From: JAVKFY01 sp040223615
GTDB lineage: Bacteria; Pseudomonadota; Alphaproteobacteria; GCA-2731375
Direction of reading: 5' to 3'
Assembly (NCBI GenBank): GCA_040223615.1
Contig: JAVKFY010000024.1
Coordinates: forward strand, 1 to 52,059
Length of the DNA: 52,059 nt
Positions 1 through 7,602 of the stretch are shown here, piece after piece; within the stretch, counting starts at the first letter, position 1, and each line of letters opens with the position of its first letter. A program made the position numbers and the translations under genes. Below the pieces are notes generated by a model. The model worked only from the letters and a program-made list of their open reading frames with translations, ran no database searches and had not been told where the DNA came from.

Positions 1-54
1 GCGCTTGGCGAGTTGGTTCGGATCACGTGGCCGCTTGCGTTTGCTATCTGCCAT
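1..54 (-). CDS. Conserved small protein, N-terminus only (clipped by window edge)
   Basis: Read on the minus strand from an ATG at 52-54, the first 18 codons give MADSKRKRPRDPNQLAKR and run off the window. The RPRDPNQLAK stretch resembles the start of a small conserved protein family of unknown function that I recall from many alphaproteobacteria. No clear Shine-Dalgarno is visible upstream. Only the N-terminus is here, so the identification rests on this short motif. Confidence 0.45.
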   Translation of the reverse strand, partial: MADSKRKRPRDPNQLAKR

Positions 55-155
55 TGAGTGAATATGGCATCGGACTGGGCGGGATGCCACCGGGGCCAGA
101 CCGAGCGTGAGCCGTATCAGATTTCAAACTGACCCACTACCCGGCCACGCCTGAG

Positions 156-764
156 GTGGCATCGCCGACCACGGTGATCTTCGATCTGGGCGGCGTCCTG
201 ATCGACTGGAACCCGCGCCATCTGTACCGCAAGCTGATCTCCGACCCGGCCGAGATGGAACGCTTCCTGGCCGAGGTCTGCACCAGGGAATGGCACGAGC
301 GCCAGGACCGTGGCGGCGACAACGATGAGGCCACCGCGACGCTGATCGCCCGGCACCTGGCGCACGAAACCCTGATCCGCGCCTGGTACGGCCGCTTCGC
401 CGAGATGATGCTCCCGATGCCGGAAACGGAAACCATTCTCCGCGCGCTCGATAGTGCCGGCGTGCCGCTGTTCGCCATCACCAACTGGCCGGCCGAGCCG
501 TTCCCGCCGCCGGCCGACCGCTTCGGTTTCATCGACGTGTTCCGCGACGTGGTGGTCTCCGGCCGCGTCGGATGCATGAAGCCCGACCCGGCGATCTTCC
601 ACCTGGCGCTGGAGCGGTTCGCGGTCGACGCGGGCGAAACGGTGTTTATCGACGACAATCCCGCCAATGCCGCCGCCGCCCGCGACCTCGGCCTGCACGG
701 CCTGCACTTCCGCGACGCGGCGACGCTGCGCGAGGAGCTGGCCGACCTGGGCCTGCCGGCTTAG
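156..764 (+). CDS. HAD-superfamily hydrolase
   Basis: A 202-residue haloacid-dehalogenase-like hydrolase, probably a cytoplasmic phosphatase or dehalogenase of unknown substrate. Motif I is FDLGGVLIDWNPRHLY near residues 9-24, with the nucleophilic Asp of the DxGGVL type. A four-helix cap follows. Motif II is AITNW near residue 109, motif III Lys is in GCMKPDPAIF, and motif IV is VFIDDNPANA near residue 167. The whole family fold is present at normal length. The GTG at 156 is chosen because it places motif I at the usual distance from the N-terminus; an in-frame stop at 108-110 leaves no ATG or GTG further upstream. The gene stands alone between the clipped minus-strand gene and a repeat-rich spacer. 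Confidence 0.9.
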   Translation: MASPTTVIFDLGGVLIDWNPRHLYRKLISDPAEMERFLAEVCTREWHERQDRGGDNDEATATLIARHLAHETLIRAWYGRFAEMMLPMPETETILRALDSAGVPLFAITNWPAEPFPPPADRFGFIDVFRDVVVSGRVGCMKPDPAIFHLALERFAVDAGETVFIDDNPANAAAARDLGLHGLHFRDAATLREELADLGLPA

Positions 765-765
765 C

Positions 766-1116
766 GGGATGCCCGGATCAAGTCCGGGCATGACGATCTT
801 TCAGTTAATCCGTCATCGCCGGGGTTGACCCACGGGTGTCCGGTTAAGCCCTTCCGGGCCTGTACCTCCCCTCGATGTCTTAGCAAGCGCAGGGACGTGG
901 ATGGCCCGGACAAGCCGGGCCATGACGGGTTTTCTATGTTTTTAGTAAGGTCGTCATGCCCCGACTTGTTCGGGGCATCCACGTCCAGAAGCGGGACCAG
1001 TCGGTCGCGGTTCTTCTGTCCAGTGCCGCCCGAAGCAGCGCAACCGCCTGAGCGGCACCAGGAAACGGACAATCACCCAGTCTTAACCCGACACCCGTGG
1101 GCTTGACCCGGCGATC
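766..1116. repeat. Intergenic block of nested inverted repeats (REP/MITE-like)
   Basis: No gene is visible here. The spacer contains palindrome A, ATGCCCGGA/TCCGGGCAT at 769-791. Palindrome B is ATGGCCCGG/CCGGGCCAT at 901-923, and palindrome C is ATGCCCCGA/TCGGGGCAT at 956-978. B and C face each other through outer arms GGACGTGGATG (893-903) and CATCCACGTCC (976-986). A further pair of about 33-base arms encloses B and C in inverted orientation, at 816-848 and 1082-1115, both with ACGGGTGTC as the core. Hairpins of the GCCCGGA type are familiar dispersed elements of alphaproteobacteria. The nested arrangement suggests a composite non-autonomous element or stacked insertions, and also possible transcript stabilisation or termination for the converging HAD and epimerase genes. 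Confidence 0.75.
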
Positions 1117-1120
1117 TCCG

Positions 1121-2053
1121 CTACCCCGCCAGCGGCGGCTTGCCGTCGGCGGCGCGGACGTCGTTGATGATCTGCAACACGCGCTCGCGATAGGGCGCGT
1201 ACTGCACGCCGAATTCCTCGACCAGCCTGGAATTGTCGACCAGGAAGTTCTCCGCGATGTCGCGGCCGCCGGTTTCCTTCTCGAACGAGATATCCGCTTC
1301 GGGGATGAACTCGCGCACGATGTCGGCGATTTCGCCCATCGAGATGTGCACGCCGCCGGAGTTGTAGACCCGATGCTTCGGCTTATCGGTCATGGTGACC
1401 CGCGCGAACACCTCGGCCATGTCGTCAACGTGGATCGGCGTGCGCGGCGCGTCCTTGAACGGGAAGCTGACCGGCTTGCCGCGTGCCGGATGGGTGACCA
1501 CGTTCACGTGATCGATGGAGCCGAAGATCTTGTCGAAGCCGGTGACGTTGGCCGGCCGGATGCAGGTGATGGTCATCCCGTACTGGTCGATATAGTCGCG
1601 TGCCTGATGCTCGTTGAAGACCTTGCACACGGCATATTGCGTGTCGCCGAAGCGGTCGTCGTCCTCGTTCGCCGCGCGCTCGCCGAAGCGCGTTTGCTTG
1701 CCGCTTACCGCGATCGAGGAGGCGAAGACGGTGTGTCCGACGCCGCCGAGCCGGGCCGCCTCGAAGCAGTTGTCCATACCGACGATATTCAGCTTGGTTG
1801 CCTGGTGCGCCGGCAGCAGGCCTATGAAGTAGCTCAGGTTCACCAGCCGTTGCGGCTTGTGGGCCAGCACCGCACCCATCACGTCGTCGAACTGGGTGAC
1901 GTCGCCGCGGATGCACGTGACCTTGTCGCCCAGCGCGTCGAAGGCGTCGGTGGCGGCGATGTCCATGCAGACGACATCCTCGCCGCGTTCGACGAGCAGC
2001 GGAATGAAACGGCGGCCGATGAAGCCGGCGCCGCCGACGACGACGGTGGTCAT
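1121..2053 (-). CDS. NAD-dependent epimerase/dehydratase (extended SDR)
   Basis: A 310-residue extended short-chain dehydrogenase, likely acting on a nucleotide sugar or a related carbonyl compound in the cytoplasm. The Rossmann nucleotide motif GGAGFIG is at residues 7-13, and D31 follows strand 2 as expected for NAD binding. The YxxxK catalytic pair appears as YAVCK near residue 140, and RPANVTG lies in the region that shapes the substrate pocket. Length is normal. A GAGAGGAAA Shine-Dalgarno lies just upstream of the ATG at 2053. It is the last gene of a minus-strand run (CHAT, DUF928, isochorismatase, epimerase) and starts 25 bases after the isochorismatase-like gene ends. Substrate cannot be assigned from sequence. 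Confidence 0.88.
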   Translation of the reverse strand: MTTVVVGGAGFIGRRFIPLLVERGEDVVCMDIAATDAFDALGDKVTCIRGDVTQFDDVMGAVLAHKPQRLVNLSYFIGLLPAHQATKLNIVGMDNCFEAARLGGVGHTVFASSIAVSGKQTRFGERAANEDDDRFGDTQYAVCKVFNEHQARDYIDQYGMTITCIRPANVTGFDKIFGSIDHVNVVTHPARGKPVSFPFKDAPRTPIHVDDMAEVFARVTMTDKPKHRVYNSGGVHISMGEIADIVREFIPEADISFEKETGGRDIAENFLVDNSRLVEEFGVQYAPYRERVLQIINDVRAADGKPPLAG

Positions 2054-2078
2054 GGGAGATTTCCTCTCGGTTCGGCGG

Positions 2079-2723
2079 CTATGCCGCTTCTCGGTTGTGG
2101 ATCGGCGTGCCGGCGGTCAGTGCGGCGGCCACCTCCTCGGCGGTCGAGACGGTGCCGAAGTGGGTGGCGATATCGTAAAGCGAGCTTTCCTGCTCGCGCG
2201 GACCGGTGGCGGCGACGGTGTCTTCCGGCACCACCACCTCGTAGCCCAGGAAAAAGGCGTCGTGCACCGTGGAACGCACGCAGATGTTGGTGACCACGCC
2301 CATCACGATGACCGAGCGGACCTTCAGGTCCATCAGCGTCAGGTGCAGGTCGGTGTTGAAGAACGCCGAGTAGCGACGCTTGATCACCAGCGGGTCGTGC
2401 GGCTGGCGGTCGAGGTCGTCAATCACCTCCGCGCCCCAGGTGCCTTCGATGCAATGCGGCGTGCGCTTGCGGAACTCGCGCTCGTCGCGCATGTGGCGGC
2501 GATGCGTGTCGGCGATGAACACGACCGGGGCGCCGGCCTGGCGCGCGGCGGCGATGACCTGGTTTTGTGGCCCGACCAGCGCCTCGTAGCCGGGCAGCAC
2601 CATGGCGCCGCCGTCCTTGCAGAAGTCATTCACCATGTCGACCACCAGCACCGCGGTGCTGGCGCCCTCGATGGTGACGGCATCATCGCTCTGACGGTGC
2701 GCGGAAAAGCTGTCGACGGTCAT
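2079..2723 (-). CDS. Isochorismatase-like cysteine hydrolase
   Basis: A 214-residue cytoplasmic hydrolase of the isochorismatase/nicotinamidase fold. The expected catalytic triad is visible: Asp in LVVDMVNDF, Lys in VIKRRYSAFFNT, and Cys in VVTNICVRSTVHDA. The cis-peptide segment VMGVVTN precedes the Cys, as is typical. Relatives cleave amides such as ureidoacrylate, N-carbamoyl compounds or nicotinamide; the substrate here is unknown. The reading frame is open further upstream, but the ATG at 2723 is chosen because GAGGG sits just before it and the conserved fold begins soon after. That ribosome site is touched by a 12-base-pair hairpin (2730-2768). It lies 100 bases downstream of the DUF928 gene and 25 bases before the epimerase gene, so it is probably co-transcribed. 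Confidence 0.9.
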   Translation of the reverse strand: MTVDSFSAHRQSDDAVTIEGASTAVLVVDMVNDFCKDGGAMVLPGYEALVGPQNQVIAAARQAGAPVVFIADTHRRHMRDEREFRKRTPHCIEGTWGAEVIDDLDRQPHDPLVIKRRYSAFFNTDLHLTLMDLKVRSVIVMGVVTNICVRSTVHDAFFLGYEVVVPEDTVAATGPREQESSLYDIATHFGTVSTAEEVAAALTAGTPIHNREAA

Positions 2724-2729
2724 GCCACC

Positions 2730-2768
2730 CTCGCGATCTGCGGAACCGACATGGCAGCAGATCGCGAG
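2730..2768 (-). promoter_or_regulatory. Stem-loop overlapping the isochorismatase-gene ribosome site
   Basis: CTCGCGATCTGC at 2730-2741 pairs perfectly with GCAGATCGCGAG at 2757-2768 around a 15-base loop. On the transcript of this minus-strand run the 3' arm ends in the GAG of the GAGGG Shine-Dalgarno of the gene starting at 2723. No U-run follows, so it looks more like a translational block or an RNA-end protector for the upstream DUF928 message than an intrinsic terminator. Confidence 0.55.
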
Positions 2769-2823
2769 TGGCGTTGCAATTGCTAGCGCACCAGATGGCC
2801 AGGCGCTGGCTTTGCGAAAACGC

Positions 2824-3552
2824 CTACCCGTCGTGCTTGGCGGCGTCCTCCAGGCCAACCTGGCGCAGCAGGTCGGCGCGGGCCTGTTTCAGGCCGGCAT
2901 CGCCCGGGTTGTCGGCGATCGCCTTGTCGAGCGCGGCGATGGCGTCGTACCAGATGCCTTCGCCGGCATAGGCGCTGGCCTGTTCGGCAGCCGGCTTGGC
3001 CGCGACGCCGCCGAGCCCGGCCGGCGCCTCGACACGCTTGATCGTGCCTTCGGAGACCACGTCCAGCGAGCGTTTGGCATCGTCATGCACCAGCGCGACC
3101 GACCAGATGTATTCCTCGCCGACCTTCAACTCGGCGCCATACTGGCCCAGGTCGATGACGTGGAAGCCCTTCTTCACCGGCGAGGCCAGCGTCTTCTGGA
3201 CGTTCGGGTCGATCGCCTCGGCGCCGATCAGCACGAACTCGACGGTCGCGTCGACGTCCTCGGAGACGTACCAGACCAGCTTCGGCGACGCCGACGTCGT
3301 CAGCCCGGTGTCCTCGGTGGCGAGCACGCTCAGCGCCGCGGTGTTGGTGTCCGCCGGGCCACGGCTGGCGCCGCCGGAACGCCGCGTCGGGGCGCCCTTC
3401 ACCTTCGGCCGGAAGCTGATCGCCTTGTTGGCGGCCTGCGCCACCACGATGCGCTCGGGCTGAGGCGCCGGTTGCGAAGGCGCGTTGTCGGCCGCGACGG
3501 CGGGGCCGCCCGTCAGCATCAGTCCGGCAAAAATCCAGGCAAGCTTACGCAT
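2824..3552 (-). CDS. Secreted DUF928-like protein
   Basis: A 242-residue exported protein. Residues 1-22 form a clear signal peptide (MRKLAWIFAGLMLTGGPAVA then AD). The body matches my recollection of DUF928: a basic RRSGGASRG segment, LSVLATEDTGLTTSASPKLVWYVSE, a beta-rich centre with VEFVLIG, then YIWSVALVHDDAKRSLDVVSEGTIKRVE. The C-terminal helical stretch with GIWYDAIAALDKAI reads like a TPR-type hairpin. DUF928 is known mainly from cyanobacteria, often beside CHAT-domain genes; its function is unknown. Here it follows a CHAT gene by 68 bases on the same strand. The ATG at 3552 is chosen because it gives the signal peptide and has GGGAG upstream. The family call is from memory of the motif pattern, the signal peptide from sequence. 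Confidence 0.75.
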   Translation of the reverse strand: MRKLAWIFAGLMLTGGPAVAADNAPSQPAPQPERIVVAQAANKAISFRPKVKGAPTRRSGGASRGPADTNTAALSVLATEDTGLTTSASPKLVWYVSEDVDATVEFVLIGAEAIDPNVQKTLASPVKKGFHVIDLGQYGAELKVGEEYIWSVALVHDDAKRSLDVVSEGTIKRVEAPAGLGGVAAKPAAEQASAYAGEGIWYDAIAALDKAIADNPGDAGLKQARADLLRQVGLEDAAKHDG

Positions 3553-3620
3553 CGAAGTCACTCCCTTGTTCCGGTCTGCATGTGAGCACGCGTTAACCAC
3601 ACACAAGTGACGCCGCTCAC

Positions 3621-5882
3621 CTACAACCAATTGCCGATAAGCAGGAACGGCGCCCAGTAGATCGGGTGGCGGTAGCGGCGGTCGGCCATCAGGGCGATCT
3701 GCGCCTGTTGCAGCGCCTTCGCCTTCGACGTCGCGGGGTCGGACAGGCGGTCATAGAAATCGGCGATCAGGGTCGAGGTGCCGGCGTCGTTGATGAACCA
3801 CAGCGAGGCGACAGCCGACCGCGCGCCGGCCTTGATCGCGATGCCGGCCAGGCCGAGCGCGGCGCGCTCGTCGCCCGCTGCCGTGGCACACGCGCTCAGC
3901 GTCAGCAATTCCACCGGATCGTCGCGGAACTGGCTCAGCTTCACGAACTTCTCCAGCCCGTCCATCGACAGCTTGCCGTCATAGGCCAGCAGGAAGGAGT
4001 CGCGCGCCTCCGAGCTGATCTGCGCGTGGCTGGCGATGTGGATCATCGCGTAGGGCGTCGCGTCGAGTTCGCTCTGCATGCGCCGGATCTGGAAATCCCG
4101 GTCGCGCAGCACCCGGCCGCCGAAGATGCGCTCGATCGCCGCCATCTCGCCGGCGACCGCCGGCAACGGCGCGAAGCCCTGCACCGACTCGGTGAGCCCG
4201 TTGATCAGCACCTGGATGTTCTGGCGCGGGATCGGGCGCGGGTCGAGCAGGGTCAGCCCCGGCACCACCGCCACCGCCATGCTCTCCGCCAGATGCTTCT
4301 CGCCATCGTGCAGCGCCGCCAGCGGGATGGTCAGCAACGGCCCGTTCGGGATCACCACCAGCGTGTCGACCTGCTCCGCCGCGAACTGATCCGCGAACGG
4401 CCGGATCATCCAGTCGTAAAGCTGCCGCGCCGGACGGATATATTGCCGCGTGGTGCGCTTCTCCAGCAGCTGACGGAAATTCAGCACCTCCGCCGACACC
4501 GTCGCCTCGTCGACCGCGATGGTCTTGCGCAGCAGTCCGCTCGGCAGGCTCAGCAGCAGTTCCAGCCGGTCGCCCAGGATGATCGGGTAAAGCGCGGCGG
4601 TACGGTCGGCGAGCCGGTCGATACCGGTGACCTTGGATTGCAGCGCGGCGACGCAGTCGTCCTGGAAATACTCCTCCAGCTCGGCCGTGCGCAGCAATTC
4701 CACCGCGCCGCGCGCGGCGATGATCTTATCGGTCATCGCCTGCCCGGCCAGCGTGTCGGCCTCGCGCAGCAGCAGGTCGGCATACTCCACGAACACCGGC
4801 TTCACGCTGGCCTGGAAGCTGCTTTCGCCGCCGGAATAGCCGAACACCAGGTCGGAACGGATGCGTTGCAGCGCGTCGATCGCCAGCGCGTAGGCGTCGC
4901 GGGCCTGCGCCAGGTCGCCCTTGGCACGCCACAGCCGGCCGAGTTGCCAGTGCCAGCGGTAAACGATCTCCGGCGCCGCCACCGAACGCGCCTCGAACAG
5001 CGCCGCGCGGGTCAGCCGCATCGCCTCGTCGAGCCGGCCACGGCCCTCGTACAACCGTCCCAGCGTGCCGAGTGCGTAGGCTCGGCTGCGTGGATCGCCG
5101 ATCGCCTCCGCCGCCTGCAAGCCATCGCGCAGCGCCGCGTAGGCCAGCGCCTGACGCGACGGCGCGGTCTGCGCCGCCCGATCCTCGGCATCCAGCAGCA
5201 ACCGGCCAATGGCGACCAGGTCGCTGGCCCGCCCGGCCGAAGCCGGCAGGCCGGCGAGCGCCGCGTGCGCCGCCGACAGGTAATCTTCGGTTGCCCCGAC
5301 ATCGCCGGCGCCGAGCGCCAGCCGCCCGAGATTGATATTGCTGGCGGCCAGCAGCGCCCGGTCGCCGCCGGCCTCGGCCAGCCGTCGCGCCGCGGCATAA
5401 CTCTCGCCAGCCGCCTCCGGATCGCGTTGCTGTTGCAAGTTGCCGAGATCGTTCAGGATCGCCGCGCGCAAGCCCGGCGGCCGGGCGATGGCCAGCGCCA
5501 ATTGCAGTTCGGTCGCCGCCGCCTCCGGCTGGCCCGACAGCAGGTACGCCTTGCCGAGCTGCGCCCGCAGCCGCGCCAGCGCCTCGTCATCGGTCCCGGC
5601 GCGCGCCAGATCGACCGCGTCGCTCAGGTCGGCGATGGCCTTGGCGTCGTCGGCCAGGGCCCCGTAGGCCGCCGCGCGGCGCGCCAGCGCCGCCTGCCGC
5701 CCGGCATCGTCGCCGGCCTCGCCCAGCGCCTCGGACCACAGCTCAATGGCGCGCGGATAGTCGCCGCCGGCATAGGCCGCCGCGCCGTCGCCCAGCGCAT
5801 CGCCAGCGGCCGGACCGGCGAACAGCAGCGTGCCCAGCAGCAGGCCGGCGCGACCAAGACGGAGAAGCGGCGTGAAAGTCAT
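3621..5882 (-). CDS. Exported TPR protein with C-terminal CHAT (caspase-like) domain
   Basis: A 753-residue protein. Residues 1-27 are a signal peptide (LLLGTLLFAGPAAGDA). Residues about 30-340 are alpha-helical TPR-like repeats such as AYAGGDYPRAIELWSEAL and ALGTLGRLYEGRGRLDEAM. Residues about 480-753 are a CHAT domain: VVIPNGPLLTIPLAAL, then the catalytic dyad His619 in HIASHAQ and Cys665 in TLSACATAAG, then GLAGIAIKAGARSAVASLW and the terminal HPIYWAPFLLIGNWL. CHAT domains are caspase-clan peptidases; with an export signal this one should act in the periplasm or on the surface. Both catalytic residues are intact, so an active protease is plausible. It is first in a minus-strand run with DUF928 directly downstream, and diverges from the MarR operon across 104 bases. 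Confidence 0.92.
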   Translation of the reverse strand: MTFTPLLRLGRAGLLLGTLLFAGPAAGDALGDGAAAYAGGDYPRAIELWSEALGEAGDDAGRQAALARRAAAYGALADDAKAIADLSDAVDLARAGTDDEALARLRAQLGKAYLLSGQPEAAATELQLALAIARPPGLRAAILNDLGNLQQQRDPEAAGESYAAARRLAEAGGDRALLAASNINLGRLALGAGDVGATEDYLSAAHAALAGLPASAGRASDLVAIGRLLLDAEDRAAQTAPSRQALAYAALRDGLQAAEAIGDPRSRAYALGTLGRLYEGRGRLDEAMRLTRAALFEARSVAAPEIVYRWHWQLGRLWRAKGDLAQARDAYALAIDALQRIRSDLVFGYSGGESSFQASVKPVFVEYADLLLREADTLAGQAMTDKIIAARGAVELLRTAELEEYFQDDCVAALQSKVTGIDRLADRTAALYPIILGDRLELLLSLPSGLLRKTIAVDEATVSAEVLNFRQLLEKRTTRQYIRPARQLYDWMIRPFADQFAAEQVDTLVVIPNGPLLTIPLAALHDGEKHLAESMAVAVVPGLTLLDPRPIPRQNIQVLINGLTESVQGFAPLPAVAGEMAAIERIFGGRVLRDRDFQIRRMQSELDATPYAMIHIASHAQISSEARDSFLLAYDGKLSMDGLEKFVKLSQFRDDPVELLTLSACATAAGDERAALGLAGIAIKAGARSAVASLWFINDAGTSTLIADFYDRLSDPATSKAKALQQAQIALMADRRYRHPIYWAPFLLIGNWL

Positions 5883-5950
5883 CCCGGCCCGAGACTACCC
5901 CCTCGCCCACGACCGCTCCAAGGACGCATACGAGCCATGCGTCTCCCATA

Positions 5951-5982
5951 ATTGACGTTAATAGTTCGTAGGCTAATTATTG
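5951..5982 (+). promoter_or_regulatory. Candidate promoter/operator in the CHAT-MarR divergent spacer
   Basis: This AT-rich island in a GC-rich spacer contains the imperfect palindrome ATTGACGTTAAT (5951-5962), which also holds a TTGACG -35-like hexamer, and a second AT-rich element TAATTATTG (5974-5982). MarR regulators usually bind such short palindromes in their own promoter. No Shine-Dalgarno precedes the marR ATG at 5987, so the message may be leaderless or nearly so. Assignment is by position and sequence only. Confidence 0.4.
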
Positions 5983-5986
5983 CCGT

Positions 5987-6466
5987 ATGAACCAGATCAC
6001 CCGGCACGACACCTTCGGCCGCACGCTGGCCAATCTCGGCCGGCTGCTGCGGGTCGAGCTGAACCGGCAGATGCACGCCCACGGGCTCAGCTTCCCGCAA
6101 TGGCTGGTGCTGCGCACGCTGGCCGAGAAGGGCGACGGCGTGGTGCAGAAGGAGCTGGCCGAGGCGCTCGGCATCGAGGGCGCCACCCTGGTCGGTCTGC
6201 TCGACCGGCTGGCGCGCGGCGGCTGGATCGAGCGGCGCGAGGCGGCGCACGACCGGCGCTACAAGACCGTGCACCTGAACCCAGCCGCACGCGCCCGTCT
6301 GGCACCGCTCTACGACGTGCAGGAGGCGGTCTGGGAGCACCTGCTGGACGGCGTCCCGGCCGATGACGTCGCCGCCTGCCAGGCCGTGCTGGAAGGCATG
6401 CTGGCCCGCGCGCAACGCATCACCGACATGCCGCCGGTCTCCTTCGCGCGACGAGACGCCTCGTGA
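5987..6466 (+). CDS. MarR-family transcriptional regulator of an efflux operon
   Basis: A 159-residue winged-helix regulator, normal length for MarR. The wHTH spans roughly residues 30-105: FPQWLVLRTLAEKGDGVVQKELAEALGIEGATLVGLLDRLARGGWIERRE with the DRR(Y/K) wing turn in HDRRYKTVHL. Flanking helices would form the dimer interface. Its TGA overlaps the GTG start of the HlyD-type gene by 4 bases (6463-6466), so regulator, adaptor and transporter are one translationally coupled operon, arranged like E. coli emrRAB. The likely role is ligand-relieved autorepression of the pump. The ATG at 5987 has no clear ribosome site. Confidence 0.93.
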   Translation: MNQITRHDTFGRTLANLGRLLRVELNRQMHAHGLSFPQWLVLRTLAEKGDGVVQKELAEALGIEGATLVGLLDRLARGGWIERREAAHDRRYKTVHLNPAARARLAPLYDVQEAVWEHLLDGVPADDVAACQAVLEGMLARAQRITDMPPVSFARRDAS

Positions 6467-7602
6467 AGGCGCGTTCCTCACCCGAAGCCGACGAGAACCT
6501 GTCGGTCGCCTCCCCAAGCCCGCGCCGTCGGATGCGCTGGCTGCCTTGGGTGGTCGGGCTGGCCATGCTGGCGGTGGTGCTCGGGCTGGGTGGCCAGTGG
6601 CTGGCGCACCGCTTCGCCTATGTCAGCGAGATCGACGCCCGCGTCGCCGCCGACACCGTGATCCTCAGCCCCACCGTCGCCGGGCGCATCGTCGAGATGC
6701 CGGCCGGCGAGGGCGCCGTGCTGGCCCAGGGCGACGCGGTGCTGCGCATCGACGACCGCGAGGCCCGGCTGCGCGCCGACGAGCTGCGCGCCCGCCTGGC
6801 CGGCGTCGAGGTCGACCGCGCCCGGCTGGCCGCCGAGATCGAGCTGGTCGAGCAGCAGACCAGGGCCCGCACCGAGAGCGAGGAGGCCCGCCTGCGCGCC
6901 GCCAAGGCGCTGGCGCAGTCGCTGTCGGTACAGCGCCAGTACGCCGACACCGAGCTGGCCCGCGCCGAACGCCTGGTCGCCGCCGGCACCATGCCGCGCC
7001 GCGACCTCGACCGTATCCGCAGCACGGCGTTGCAGGCGGCGCAGGAGTCGCACCGCGCCGAGGCCCAGGCCGCCACCGCCGTCGCCGAGCTCGGCGCCGC
7101 CCGCGCCGCGCGTCAGCGCCTCGCCGTGCTGGACCAGGAAGTCGCGCTGCTGACCCACAAGTCCGGCGAGCTGCGCGCCGCCCTGGAACGCGCCGAGATC
7201 GAGGTCGCCAACCACGTGCTGCGCGCGCCGGTCGGCGGCGTGGTCAGCCGCACCTTCGTCACCGCCGGCGAGTTCGTCAGCCCGGGCCAGCGCGTCGCCC
7301 TGCTGCACGACCCCGACGCGGTCTACGTCGAGGCGCTGATCAAGGAAACCGACGTCGGCCGCCTGCGTGTCGGCCAGACGGTGGCGCTGCACGTCGACGC
7401 CTATCCCGACGACATCTTCACCGGCGAGGTCGCCCGCATCGGACATGCCGCGACCTCGGAGTTCTCGCTGCTGCCGAACCCGAACCCGTCCGGCAACTTC
7501 ACCAAGGTGACGCAGCGCCTGCCCGTGAAGATCGCCGTGCGCCAGGTCGAGGGCCGGCTGCGCCCCGGCATGATGGTCGAAGTGGACATCGATGTCCGTT
7601 GA
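6463..7602 (+). CDS. HlyD/EmrA-family membrane fusion protein of a drug efflux system
   Basis: A 379-residue periplasmic adaptor that would link the inner-membrane MFS pump encoded next to an outer-membrane channel. One N-terminal membrane helix lies at about residues 29-46 (WVVGLAMLAVVLGLGGQWLA). A half-lipoyl motif follows (SPTVAGRIVEMPAGEGAVLAQGDAVL, shortened view). A long Ala/Glu/Arg-rich coiled-coil hairpin covers about 100-240, then the second lipoyl half (LRAPVGGVVSRTFVTAGEFV) and the beta-barrel with GQTVALHVDAYPD. Order and length fit EmrA. It starts at a GTG overlapping the marR stop and overlaps the MFS gene by 11 bases. No TolC-like gene is in the window, so a shared channel encoded elsewhere is likely. 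Confidence 0.92.
   Translation: MKARSSPEADENLSVASPSPRRRMRWLPWVVGLAMLAVVLGLGGQWLAHRFAYVSEIDARVAADTVILSPTVAGRIVEMPAGEGAVLAQGDAVLRIDDREARLRADELRARLAGVEVDRARLAAEIELVEQQTRARTESEEARLRAAKALAQSLSVQRQYADTELARAERLVAAGTMPRRDLDRIRSTALQAAQESHRAEAQAATAVAELGAARAARQRLAVLDQEVALLTHKSGELRAALERAEIEVANHVLRAPVGGVVSRTFVTAGEFVSPGQRVALLHDPDAVYVEALIKETDVGRLRVGQTVALHVDAYPDDIFTGEVARIGHAATSEFSLLPNPNPSGNFTKVTQRLPVKIAVRQVEGRLRPGMMVEVDIDVR

Noticed and set aside
65..89. Short inverted repeat TGGCATC/GATGCCA near the left edge
   Set aside because: Seven-base arms in a GC-rich region are expected by chance and no gene is clearly associated.
3666..5951. A 761-codon open frame opposite the CHAT gene
   Set aside because: Arg/Gln-rich low-complexity translation with no motif; the minus-strand CHAT gene has a signal peptide, repeats and an intact catalytic dyad.
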